Below, one piece after another: positions 53,361 through 63,723 of a DNA stretch of 64,000 nt; the first letter of the stretch is position 1; every line of letters starts with the position of its first letter. Both the position numbers and the translations under genes were made by a program. The notes under the pieces are model-generated. The model was given only the letters and a program-made list of their open reading frames with translations. It ran no database searches and was not told the DNA's origin. This stretch comes from Lumbricus terrestris (taxonomy: Eukaryota > Annelida > Clitellata > Crassiclitellata > Lumbricidae). Location: assembly GCA_949752735.1 (NCBI GenBank), contig OX457050.1, positions 44,808,284 to 44,872,283 on the forward strand, read 5' to 3'.

Positions 53361-54567
53361 GGGAATAAAAGGATTTTTATTTTAATGTTCTGATAGTTAG
53401 GATAGTTAGATTTTATTTTATAATTTTATGGAAGTGTTGGATATGGTAAATATCCAACCCTAACCAAAAGCCAGAATATAATAAAAACACCAGCTTCAAT
53501 ATTAAAATTGTATATAAACATGTCTTTTAAATGCAAATTTAATTCAGTTTTTTGCTTATCAATTGTAGCAAATAAGAATTCAAACTTACGATTAAATATG
53601 CGCTTGTAGTATACTTCAATCAGTTGTTTAAGATGCTCTGCCATAACATTGAAGAAATCAATGTCCATACAACACGATTCAAAAACTTTGCTTTTAATTT
53701 CATAATGTTTTGATAAATTATGGCATAAAAATTCATTATATTTCTTGTATGAATCATCTTGTAATTTGCGGCTTGTGTTGTTATTCAGAGTTATCTATCT
53801 TATAGTAATACTCTCTTGCGGATGCCATATACAATATTATTTGCTTTTCAATATGATTAAATTATAATCTACACATATAAATAATCCATTCCATTCCTCT
53901 AATGTATCAGTAAATCAATCCATATGCTTTATAAAAGCGCCTTTAAAACGTTCAAATAGGTACAATTCGATAGTTTTTCTTAAATTTGAAGTTTCTGTTT
54001 TCATCAATTTCATTAAAAAGTCTTTATTACATATTTTTGAATAATCTTCAATATCAGCATAATATAGTTTTGTAAATTAATTAGATAATATATCGAGTTT
54101 TGTTGATATTAAATAAGATAACGATATTAAATTGCCTGAAGTATGCTTCGTTGGATTTAAAAGGACTTTATAAGATTCTTCCATTGAAGTTTCTGCTTCC
54201 ATCAATTTTTATAATGTAATGTTAGCATTGCATCTATTTGATGTTTGAATAGATTATCATATTGGTAGCTATTGCTTCAATAATATTAAAAAATGTTTTT
54301 ACTTAAAATGAAATGTATATACACAATTAAGTAATAATCAAATAGTTAATATAAAAACATATTAACTAATACTTTGCACAACTTTAAATATATTTAAAAA
54401 TATTGTATTTAATATTAAAAGTTATTAAGGAATAATTGTGTATCTATTATAAAATATATTTTATAACTTATTAATATTCAATTTCTAATATATCACTATA
54501 TTTTACAATTAATTTCATAACCCAATTAATATATTTTATATGAAACTGTTACAATGCAATTCAACGT
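53361..54567. other. 1.2-kb gap with a degraded frame and dispersed repeat
   Basis: The minus-strand frame 53426-53668 (80 codons, MDIDFFNVMAEHLKQL...) has no start signal and continues upstream through stops. Two related segments, at about 53970-54010 and 54170-54215, share GAAGTTTCTG(T/C)TT(T/C)(C)CATCAATTT, an internal duplication. The 54235-54320 segment is the second copy of the repeat at 45550. It looks like a decayed gene or element; I cannot name it. Confidence 0.4.
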
Positions 54568-57291
54568 TTATTGTGTAAGTCTTTTCATTAGAACAATTAA
54601 ATATTCTATTGCATCATCCTCGATAAAATAATCAATTCCTCTTTTATTTTCAAAATTGGATGTATGATTTTCTAAAAAGTCGGATATAACATCTACAAAA
54701 AACTTTTTATCAGCCTCACTTGAATTTTGCTTATATAGCTTTTTTAACAAGTGTTTGGTAACAAGGAATGGGTTTGCCGTTTTATTTCCATATAACAATG
54801 CCACACAGGAGTATTTGAGGTATTCAATTTCCGAAATGTTGAGATCATAATTTTCTATATATAAAAATATTACTATAAGGATTTTCCAGGTAGTTGGTGT
54901 AATTTCTATTTCTCTATTAGAAAGCAAAATGCCAAGAAGTGTTTTGTATGTGCACATACTTTCATATGTACATCCATAGAATGTGTGCAAATCATCATTT
55001 CCTACATAAAACCCGGAAGATTCGGTAGAAACCAACAGTATTTTTCTTCGAAGGATTCTAATAGTATTAATTGGGGGAATATCAAATATTTTGGTAAGAA
55101 ACGTAAGTGTTACTACGAGATATTCGTAAAAAAGACGTGGAAGATTTTGGTCAAGTAATGAATACAGAACCTGACACATTGAAATGGCTGTATCCTTGTC
55201 AATGGGGGTTTCTATAGTTCCCAGGAGTATATAAAAAGCATCAGCAGCTAAAATATACTCATTTCGATTAAAAAATTCCGATTTATCATTTTTTTGACTA
55301 TTTAAATTATTATATGAGGCGAGATCATTTAAAACGGAAGATACATCCGGTTTTGTATAGTATAATTGGTTAAATAATCGTGCATAAAACAGTTCTTTAC
55401 CAGTCATCGACAAATCGCTCGTAAAGATTCTGTTGGCAGTTTTATTAATGAATCGCATAGCAAGTGTATGTGAATCTCGAATAAAGACGGGTTTCCTATC
55501 TTCAATTAAGAATATCGCAAGAGCAATCGCAAATTTTGTATCTGAATATTTAATTTTAAGCGGGTTTTGATTTGTAAGGAAATTTTCATTGTTAAAAAAC
55601 TTAAGAAGTTCATTGATTGCAAGTCTATTTCCATTATGAATATTTTTTAATACGAACCCTACAAATCCCATGTTTACTCCACCAACCTCTCTATTAAGTG
55701 ATTTTAAAAGAAGATGATTCACAATATTTTGTTTTACTTGCAATACTGAAAGAACAAGGAGTGCTTCCTTTCCTTCAAATGGATTCGTACTTAATTCTAA
55801 AAGAAAAACTATAAGTCGTTCGCCAAGTCTAATATTTTCTATCAATGCCCTTTTGTATAAAGATCCAAGAATACAGGATTTTTGTGTTTTGGAAGCGTAT
55901 GTAAGCTGATGAAGTATTTCCTTTTCATTAATAGATGTAAAAGAAAGCAAAAATAGAGCATCGGGATCTAAAATTGCCGATGTTTTATTGATTTTAATCT
56001 CCTGTGCATCATTTTCATATCCAAGACCAACCAAAGGAATAATATTTGTTGCATGTGTTCTAAATAAAAACATCGTGTTGTGTACTTGATTTCCATCAGC
56101 TGCATCCATTGAAAATTGAACAGATTTTTCTAATAAAGTCTCCATAATGAGTTTATGATTAGTAGTGATGTTTTCTCGTGATGTTTTAGTTAATTGATTT
56201 TGTAAAAATACATATGGGTTGCTTTCAAGTTGTATATTTTCGAATTTGACAGCTTGATATGATTCATCTATGTAATTACGCATATTTTTTTTTCTTTTAA
56301 TATTTAAAATACGACGAATTACTTTATATGCTGGATGTATACTTAACTTTAATATAGCATTGATAAACGAATCGTTTCTTGTGTAAGCAACAACAGAGGT
56401 CTCTGATCTAGTTACAAATGAATCCTGGCTATCCAAATCTACTGTTGTCTCATTTCTTTCTCTAGAAGAGGTACAGCATCTATATTGCTCGTTAATATAA
56501 TAATTTTGCAAAGTATTGATATGTTTTTTTGAATTATTATATTCTATTAAAACAGAGTTTCGTTTTACACGTGGTTCATTCCCAATATATTTTTGCATTC
56601 CAAATATAATTTTTTCTTCTGACTCGGATTTTAATATTTCAACAATTTGTTTTTCATTTCCAAGTAAACTGATTAATGGATTATATATCTCATATTTATC
56701 TATAAGCATGTGTTCTTCTCCACCAAAAAGAACTACGCATAATATTTTTACTTTTCTTTCATATTTTATATTACATGCTTCTATTTCTTTATCGAATGAA
56801 AGCATAGAAACTGCAAATGAAGAGACTTCATAGAATTGAAGAATTTGCCTATGAAACACGACAATATAATTCAAATAACACAATATTTGTTTTTCATTGC
56901 ATTTAAAAAAAGAATTCAGATGAAACGGACACTCTATAAAACAACCGTCACACCAAATTTCTAAAAATCCAGATCCACGTTTTAATAGAAGTACGAAATT
57001 GTCACCGGCACCAACCATTTTATATTCTGTGTCGATTATATATTCCATATTATAAAATGCCATATCATCTTTTATTTGCAAAATTCCGCCGGTAGTTTCT
57101 ATAAATACTTTCTGCTTTGTAGAACATACTTTTGTAATACCCGAAACAGGGACAACTAGGTTATCATAAAAAATAAAATTACTATTGTACCTGAGTTGTT
57201 TTCCCTTATAAATAATACTATTTTCAAAAACCAGATTACTATTGTTTTTAAATACACCAGAATCTACGTTTATTTGAGAAGCAGTATCCAT
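54568..57291 (-). CDS. Large protein, possibly APC1-like
   Basis: The product has 907 residues from the ATG in TTTTTGCCC-ATG. Residues 1-180 are beta-rich (short strands, for example KVFIETTGGILQIKDDMAFY and NFVLLLKRGSGFLEIWCDGCFI), suggesting a propeller-like N-terminus. The middle and C-terminal parts are helical repeats (ALLVLSVLQVKQNIVNHLLLKSL; DTKFAIALAIFLI). A beta N-terminus followed by PC/HEAT-like helices is the plan of APC1, the largest scaffold of the anaphase-promoting complex. This is architecture only; I see no diagnostic motif and other scaffolds are possible. Confidence 0.72.
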   Translation of the reverse strand: MDTASQINVDSGVFKNNSNLVFENSIIYKGKQLRYNSNFIFYDNLVVPVSGITKVCSTKQKVFIETTGGILQIKDDMAFYNMEYIIDTEYKMVGAGDNFVLLLKRGSGFLEIWCDGCFIECPFHLNSFFKCNEKQILCYLNYIVVFHRQILQFYEVSSFAVSMLSFDKEIEACNIKYERKVKILCVVLFGGEEHMLIDKYEIYNPLISLLGNEKQIVEILKSESEEKIIFGMQKYIGNEPRVKRNSVLIEYNNSKKHINTLQNYYINEQYRCCTSSRERNETTVDLDSQDSFVTRSETSVVAYTRNDSFINAILKLSIHPAYKVIRRILNIKRKKNMRNYIDESYQAVKFENIQLESNPYVFLQNQLTKTSRENITTNHKLIMETLLEKSVQFSMDAADGNQVHNTMFLFRTHATNIIPLVGLGYENDAQEIKINKTSAILDPDALFLLSFTSINEKEILHQLTYASKTQKSCILGSLYKRALIENIRLGERLIVFLLELSTNPFEGKEALLVLSVLQVKQNIVNHLLLKSLNREVGGVNMGFVGFVLKNIHNGNRLAINELLKFFNNENFLTNQNPLKIKYSDTKFAIALAIFLIEDRKPVFIRDSHTLAMRFINKTANRIFTSDLSMTGKELFYARLFNQLYYTKPDVSSVLNDLASYNNLNSQKNDKSEFFNRNEYILAADAFYILLGTIETPIDKDTAISMCQVLYSLLDQNLPRLFYEYLVVTLTFLTKIFDIPPINTIRILRRKILLVSTESSGFYVGNDDLHTFYGCTYESMCTYKTLLGILLSNREIEITPTTWKILIVIFLYIENYDLNISEIEYLKYSCVALLYGNKTANPFLVTKHLLKKLYKQNSSEADKKFFVDVISDFLENHTSNFENKRGIDYFIEDDAIEYLIVLMKRLTQ

Positions 57292-57686
57292 GGGCAAAAA
57301 TAATTAAACTATATTATGACTTTAATAATATGCAAATGTATACAATTTCCCAGAATTGAACAAATATTGTATCCCATGGGGTTAGCCCATTTAATCTAAG
57401 CATTTCCTGTAAATACAATACACCTAACCTTTAAAATATATCATAAACACAGGTTGTCAATATTCATTATATATAATATAGAGTCACACAATCCTATTAT
57501 TAATCTATCAATGTATCACACCATTTTGATAATATAAGCTGTATTAAATACTAAAACATATGGATATTCAAATAAAAGCTAACGCCAGAAGGCAATATTA
57601 AGAAATGTTTTTTAAATATAATATAAAAATAATGCTCCTTAAATAATCTTAGAACATTCTAAGAATTTTTATATAGACCCCTTTCC

Positions 57687-59081
57687 ATGGATACCAATAA
57701 AAATTCTAAGATGGAGTTAAATGTTGGCCAATGGAAGGATAATTGGGAAATGCACACATTTGGGATGTCAAATCGACTTCTTCCGGGATATTGTATCTCA
57801 GCACTTTGTATTATATCGATTTATGCATATAGTTTGATAACGGACAAACTTGTTAAAGACATAATTTTTTATTTTGGGCATATATTTCCTTCTATTGGAT
57901 TATTCCTTACATCTATTCGTTATGTTTCATTAAAGCAAGCCAACGAAACATTGTTTATGGCAACAATTGATTTCATTGTTCTTAAATCGTTTTTTGATGG
58001 TCTTACACTGGCATGCACCGAAACTTCTATTATAGGTTTAGGTGTTGTATTTCTCACACGAGCTGCATTTTTTCAAAATTATGGATTGAAATATTCGCAT
58101 TGTATGATATGTATAGGACTTCTGTTTTATATTCTTACTATATCGCCCAATCTAGTATTATTATTTGGTGTACTTGTTATGTTTATTTTTGCACCATATA
58201 TCATTACAACTCAATACTCAACTACATCCGCACATATATGCGTACTCTCGTCTTTTATTATAATTGATTGTATTTTTAACTGGACAGCATTTTCCCAATT
58301 TAAAATACTACTTGATAGTCCAAGTTCGTTTATTTTTATAGGTATTTACTCAACACTCATATTCTTTGTTATATATTTACAAAAACGTATTTATAGAATT
58401 TCCTTATCATATGGGATACTTTCTATTTTACCTATTTCGTTTGCTACGTTAATTTTTGTTAGGTCAGTAAATGCATTTAATCAATTGCTAGCTGCTTTGG
58501 GCATGACATTTTTGTCAGTTGCATCTTCAAGATCAGCTGTGCAACAGACATTTCCTCCTGTTGATCAAAGCCTCACAGATTTTGTATATTCTACTCTTAT
58601 TTACAGGTTGCGCATATCTCCATATGATAAACAGAAGATTTCTGTATATATTAAAACAATTTTGTCTAAATCGAAATCCAGTGAGAAGATTGTTTTGACA
58701 ATTCTTGATTTTAAATTAATTTCTGTACTTTACGTTTTAACGGATTTAGCTCGTACAGAAAACAACCCAATAGATATTCTTGCATATAGTACAATCAATA
58801 ATATTTCGTCGTATCCAACGTGTTTCTATGATGCTTTTGAAAGATCTCGAGATATTGCAGATCCTTTAGCTATTGCTCTTGAGTCTGCAATAAATGAAAT
58901 TATTGCATATAACAACACAGTTTTTGATTGGGCAACAGAAGTTTTAATGCTAGATGAAATATTCAGATCTGTATGGTATGGTGATCTCTATCTACATAGA
59001 CATAATAGAAATACTGCTATATCCATAGAAAGGGCTATTAATCAAAATAACCTTGAGAACATTGTAAGATTTATTAGTTAA
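57687..59081 (+). CDS. Polytopic membrane protein, unknown (NDC1-like plan)
   Basis: The product has 464 residues, with the ATG after CCCCTTTCC. About seven hydrophobic segments occupy residues 35-265. A soluble helical C-terminal domain of about 170 residues (RISPYDKQKISVYIKTILSK... DLARTENNPIDILAYSTINNIS...) follows. Multiple N-terminal spans with a soluble helical tail is the plan of the nuclear-pore anchor NDC1, but I see no motif that proves this, and a transporter remains possible. There is no signal peptide. Confidence 0.75.
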   Translation: MDTNKNSKMELNVGQWKDNWEMHTFGMSNRLLPGYCISALCIISIYAYSLITDKLVKDIIFYFGHIFPSIGLFLTSIRYVSLKQANETLFMATIDFIVLKSFFDGLTLACTETSIIGLGVVFLTRAAFFQNYGLKYSHCMICIGLLFYILTISPNLVLLFGVLVMFIFAPYIITTQYSTTSAHICVLSSFIIIDCIFNWTAFSQFKILLDSPSSFIFIGIYSTLIFFVIYLQKRIYRISLSYGILSILPISFATLIFVRSVNAFNQLLAALGMTFLSVASSRSAVQQTFPPVDQSLTDFVYSTLIYRLRISPYDKQKISVYIKTILSKSKSSEKIVLTILDFKLISVLYVLTDLARTENNPIDILAYSTINNISSYPTCFYDAFERSRDIADPLAIALESAINEIIAYNNTVFDWATEVLMLDEIFRSVWYGDLYLHRHNRNTAISIERAINQNNLENIVRFIS

Positions 59082-59159
59082 TAAAATACTTTAAAAATAT
59101 TATTTAGTATATTTTCAAGTTCAAATTTTTGTTAAAAATTATATTATCTAATCAACTGT

Positions 59160-59660
59160 CAACAATGCTCTTTAAATGCACTCCCAGTACAACAATAGTT
59201 TACTCAAGGCCAGCTTGAGGGACGTGAGTTTGAATCTCACTTACAAAAAGTGAATGGATAATAGATGTGGCAAACCGAGTCAAATATAGATGACCGGGAG
59301 AGATATATAAGGTAAAGAGAACAACCCCCGAATATGTTGAAAGAACACACACTCGATATATGGAGTAAGGACAAATCTGATTACAAAATAATTTGAGATA
59401 CAGATGATTTAAAATAGCTACGCAGAAACCTTATAGAAGGCAAGTATAACATATTTAGTATGAAGTATTGGCTCAGGCCAATAATCCTAGCCAAAAAAGG
59501 TCGTGGGACATTAGCCATCAATTATACATAAAAGTATAATATATCAATAGCAAGACTGGCTACGAAAATATAACCTGGAGCCAAGACCTATGACAGTTCT
59601 AAGTGAATTATAGGAGAAGGGTTTGGTGAGTAAAAATTTCACAATAACTAGAAACAGAAT
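59160..59660 (+). other. G/C-richer island with a tRNA-like T arm: candidate ncRNA
   Basis: This stretch is visibly richer in G and C than the flanking gaps and has no frame longer than about 20 codons. At 59224-59240 GTGAGTTTGAATCTCAC forms a perfect 5-bp stem with a seven-base T-loop-like TTTGAAT, i.e. a possible Pol III B box. The preceding ACTCAAGGCCAGCTTGAGGG can form a hairpin. No complete tRNA folds, because no matching acceptor arm is present. Candidates are a Pol III RNA such as SRP or RNase P/MRP RNA, or a degraded retroelement. Confidence 0.35.
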
Positions 59661-60027
59661 CTGTTAATGGTCTCTATGGAAGATTCCCTTGCTGCAAAAA
59701 CAAGTCCTTTAAATCATATAGTTAAATTCATTTTATAATAAACTTTATATACTTATTTTTTATTTACTGCATATATTTAAATTGTATATTCGCAAATATT
59801 ATGTTTATTTAAGCGTATATTTACATTATATAATATTACTCTTTAAATCAAATATGGCGTTAGTTGGTAATAGGTAATATATACATGCAACAAAGTATAA
59901 TAATTCGTTTGATATAAATTAATTTAACCAGAATTCCAATAAAGACATCATTTATTCTCATTAAACCCAATACAAATTATAGCACATAGCTAAAGTATAT
60001 AAAATTTCTATAAAAATATAATACATT

Positions 60028-60180
60028 CTATTTTTTAATAATATTTTTCATTGTAGCTATCAAATCGTTTGTTCTGTCCAATTCTCTATTTACTTCCTCA
60101 TATAATTCTTTGTATATGATTAATTTATCATTCAGTGCATTTTCAAATTCTTCAATATCTTTTTCTGTTGGTAATTGCAT
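60028..60180 (-). CDS. 50-residue helical microprotein
   Basis: The ATG at 60180 lies in TTACCC-ATG, the window's characteristic start context, and opens a 50-codon frame ending in TAG. The product (MQLPTEKDIEEFENALNDKL...) is charged and predicted as a single long helix or coiled coil. It is of a size typical of tiny kinetochore (DASH) or tethering subunits, but no family is recognised. tRNA-Asn starts 164 bp away on the other strand. Confidence 0.6.
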   Translation of the reverse strand: MQLPTEKDIEEFENALNDKLIIYKELYEEVNRELDRTNDLIATMKNIIKK

Positions 60181-60343
60181 GGGTAATTGACTTATAAAAT
60201 TATTTAATATATTTTATAAATAATGTTTCGGTATTATAAATAGGAATTCATACAAAGTGGTTTATATAAACATTATTTAATAGTAGTTGTATTATACATT
60301 AAAATATAATGCGTGTTTTGTATTTCGTATCCATCATAAACAT

Positions 60344-60417
60344 GGTTTAGCAGTATTATGGTGTAGTACGTTCGGCTGTTAACCGGAAGGTTGCGGGTTC
60401 GACTCCCGTCTAAACCT
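60344..60417 (+). tRNA. tRNA-Asn (GUU anticodon)
   Basis: This 74-nt tRNA has a fully paired 7-bp acceptor (GGTTTAG/CTAAACC), a D arm with TGGTGTAGTA, an anticodon stem TTCGG/CCGGA with loop CTGTTAA (anticodon GTT), and a T arm GCGGGTTCGACTCCCGT. There is no intron; a T-rich run follows (CTCTTTTTAA), the usual Pol III terminator. Confidence 0.96.
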
Positions 60418-60645
60418 CTTTTTAATGTGTTGTGTAATGAAATAATTTTTATTAAAAATTCTATAAATGATGTTTATTTTCACAGTAAGATCATTTTAAT
60501 AACCTGAATCAATATAAGTATAACATTGATTCTTAGAGATCAGGTATTATTCCATGTTAATTAAATGTATTTTATATATTTTTGGTAATAAGTTTAATTT
60601 AATTAAATGTGAAATATTTATTTCTGCAATTATTTTATAGCCCTC

Positions 60646-61305
60646 ATGTCTGAATCAAATAAAACAGTAAATATTAGCCGAAAACAATTTATAGATCAAT
60701 CCTCTGAAGAAGAAAATATTAAATCAGATAAAGCCGTCAAAGAAAGCGAAGACCATAAAACGCATTCGAACGATACTACCGAGCCTTTATCAGACAGTAA
60801 CATAGATAGCTTAAAAGAAGAAAGTTCTAAAAAAAAGCTTAAAAAAGCAAAGCCTATCAAAGCACCGATAGATACAGATCAATATGCAAATGATACTGTT
60901 TCTTTTATGAAGGAATGTTATAAAAAAGATATGAGTGTAAGAAATTCACCTCCAAAGGGATATATTCCTACGAGAATTGCACATTTAGATGACATTATTG
61001 TTAAAATTCTCAATAAAAAATTTCAAGAAGCCTGTATAAAAAACGGTGTTCTTGTAGAGATTAAAAAATGGTTAGAGCCTCTCCCTGACAAGTCTCTTCC
61101 GAATATTAAAATCAAGAAAGGATTGTTGGATCTATTAAATAACATGTCGTATGTTTCCAGGCATGATCTTGCAACTTCTGAAATTGGGAAAATAGTTAAT
61201 TTCTATTCTATTAATCCAAGAGAAAATGCTGACATACGAGGACTTGCTCGGATTGTAGTTTCTAAATGGAAAGCTATTATTATTGAGGAAGAAAGAGATA
61301 TATAA
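60646..61305 (+). CDS. SPN1: IWS1/Spn1 transcription elongation factor
   Basis: The product has 219 residues, with the ATG in GCCCTC-ATG. About 75 N-terminal residues are acidic and Lys-rich and likely disordered, corresponding to the region that binds Spt6. Residues 95-215 form the TFIIS N-terminal (LW) fold typical of Spn1: KNGVLVEIKKWLEPLPDKSLPNIKIKKGLLDLL and the closing RGLARIVVSKWKAIIIEE. Spn1/IWS1 travels with Spt6 and RNA polymerase II during elongation and histone handling. Confidence 0.9.
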   Translation: MSESNKTVNISRKQFIDQSSEEENIKSDKAVKESEDHKTHSNDTTEPLSDSNIDSLKEESSKKKLKKAKPIKAPIDTDQYANDTVSFMKECYKKDMSVRNSPPKGYIPTRIAHLDDIIVKILNKKFQEACIKNGVLVEIKKWLEPLPDKSLPNIKIKKGLLDLLNNMSYVSRHDLATSEIGKIVNFYSINPRENADIRGLARIVVSKWKAIIIEEERDI

Positions 61306-62417
61306 TATAATAATTTTCAAAAAATTTTAGCATCCACCAATAAAGATTGCTTTAAACATGTTGCTTGATATAAGAAAGAATCATTTAATAATAAAAACTA
61401 CACCCATCATAGGTTTATATTAATTAGAATATACAATATTAGATACTATTAATTAGAGCTTCAATAAATTTTGTAATAAAATATTATAAATCAGAATATT
61501 GGATTCTAATTTAATTTATAATTACTATATAAAATAATGTAACTAAAAAGTTTAAATATTCTTTAAATATATGATTTTTAATATACAGGCAGGCAAGTAT
61601 AATAGACGGTATTGGAGATTCATACATAGAAAATATAGCACTGTTTTACAATCTTGTTGAAAGCCGTAAATAAATTCAAAAAATATGATTAAGCTCTTTA
61701 AACATAAAAATAAATTTTAAAAAATCATAATCATTCCAATATATGTGAAATAGATAATTATAGAAACTATTTTGTAAAAATATTAAAATAATACTGAATT
61801 AAAGAAACTGTTACAATTCCTTTTATTTAAAAATGAAATAAATGATTTTATATAGTATTCCAAGGAAGAAACCAATATGTTGATCAAAATATATAATAAT
61901 TCGAATTAAATAATTGTGGATTCATATGAAATTTTAATAACATATGAATCTTAATAATATGAATGCTTTAAAATTAAACAGTTAAGTAAGGATTCATGTA
62001 AATATTCCAATACGAATGGATTTTTCTTCTAAAGTAAAATATAATATAATTTTACACCAATAAATGCAGATTGAACTTCATATCGGATTTGCTCAATTGA
62101 ATTTGGAATATTACAATGCGTCTTTATGGTATTAGAAATATTTACAGGAAGTTCCAAACAATTTCTATCTTCCTTTGTGATTCTGGCACATTCAATTCAT
62201 CTGTTTTTGACATTTTCCTATCAATCATTATATAAAATGCTTTTACAGTTTACTGGATTTATTTCCAAAGAATTTAAGCTCTTCAAATACCGGTATAAGC
62301 GGATAACTTATTATATCTTGTTTGGCATTCTGAAAACTTAACATGCAACGGTACTTTAAAATCGTCATTTAAAAGCTTCTGGCTCTTATTTAAATGTTTT
62401 TAATTAAAATCGTTCAT
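61306..62417. other. 1.1-kb gap without a gene
   Basis: Only short frames are present. The one at 62126-62341 (71 codons) has no start signal. I see no repeat or transposase trace. Confidence 0.45.
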
Positions 62418-63381
62418 TTAAAAGTCTTCAAATTCATCATCCGATATATCATACTCATCTTCCATTTCTTCATATACTACAGTTGTATCAACAAGAGTAA
62501 ACGGAAGAGAATATGGATTGGGAGTTACAAAAATCGAGCAATTATTAGCACCAAATAATATTGTTTTATTGCCATAGCATTCATATGAAATTGCTTGACT
62601 TTCAAATATTAATTTTTGTAAATTTTTCTCGTAAATCCTTATAACACTTTTTAAATTGTCATGCAATAAAATTTTACCTTCTAAATTTGCAAAAGAACTA
62701 ACAATAAAATCATCTTCAATTTCATCTAAATACATGTTTAGGTCGTGTCCATAAATTTTATTCTGATTAAGAATATAAATTTTGTTTTTTTTCACTGTAA
62801 TATATATTTTAGTATAATCTATAATACAATTTTTAGAATCTTCGATCTTATTACTTTTAGCATCTATCAATATATTCTGATTTTGAATATATTTTCCCCA
62901 ATCATAAGACTTAAAGCCTTCATACCTTATATATATCAAATCCTGTTTCTTTATATATAACAAGAGTTGAGTTATTAATTGTGTACTTCATTAAGCTATT
63001 TTTAATTCCATCAGCGTATGAATACTCTGCATTCTTAAGAAATACAAATGTTCCATTTCTATCCATAGGAAATACTCTATCACAAGGCGGTATTCGTATG
63101 GTATTTATCGTTTCTAGTTCTATGAATTCCTCTGTGCGATCAGATATATATTTCCATCTCAATATACTGCATGTTTTTTGTGAAAATAAATATAATTTAT
63201 CGTTTATCAGCTCGGCGCAGTCAATCATATTTTTAAGTTCAATTTTTTGAAATCTCCTATTTTTAATATCACAGAAAATGACTGCCGAACATAGATTTTT
63301 GTATAAGACTGCAGTTGTGTTATCGATTGTGATAAAAGACAACTGTGTTTCAATAGTAAGCTCCGGATTTAAAGCAACCAT
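62418..63381 (-). CDS. Unknown beta-rich protein with acidic tail, frameshifted
   Basis: Two minus-strand frames overlap: 63381-62920 (start in CCCATA-ATG, MVALNPELTIE) and one running from about 62963 to 62418. Together they would give about 320 residues, beta-rich with repeated L-x-I/V-Y strands, like a divergent propeller, ending in the acidic EEMEDEYDISDDEFEDF. The frames meet near 62935-62960, at a TATATATA tract. The second is one base downstream of the first, so a one-base insertion (or two-base loss, error, or +1 shift) explains it. The acidic C-terminus is reminiscent of nucleoporins or histone chaperones; the family is not recognised. Confidence 0.7.
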
Positions 63382-63723
63382 TATGGGCGTATAAAATTTA
63401 TAATAACTAAATTTAATTTATCAAAAAATTTCTTGATACAAAGCAAATCCTAACTTCTACTGTGTTTAAAATGTTCATTTCAAATGCTTTAACCACATTC
63501 TTAAGTATCATATATTTAAGAACTATTGTCAGTGTACCTTTCATATCGTTCAAGTGTTTTTATAATTCACTATGAATAAAGATTGCAGTTTACTTTGTAT
63601 CATATACTTATTTTAGATATATACAATACAAAGTAAAAATGGCAGTTCCGCTTATTATTTGCTTTAATTCAAATAATGTCATGCTCATTTATGCTTAAAG
63701 AAAGAAAATAAATTTTATAGCCC

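Noticed and set aside
57372..57378. CCC-ATG in the gap before 57687 as a gene start
   Set aside because: The frame closes after seven codons (22 on the other strand).
59195..59245. Complete tRNA gene
   Set aside because: The T arm is perfect, but I find no pairing acceptor stem or proper anticodon arm.
59334..59400. CCCCC upstream of an ATG in the G/C-rich island
   Set aside because: It opens only about 20 codons with no recognisable product.
62920..62963. Short spliceosomal intron explaining the frame change (GTATGA after AAG)
   Set aside because: No convincing branch point or 3' AG at a suitable distance, and the two frames overlap, so a one-base shift is simpler.
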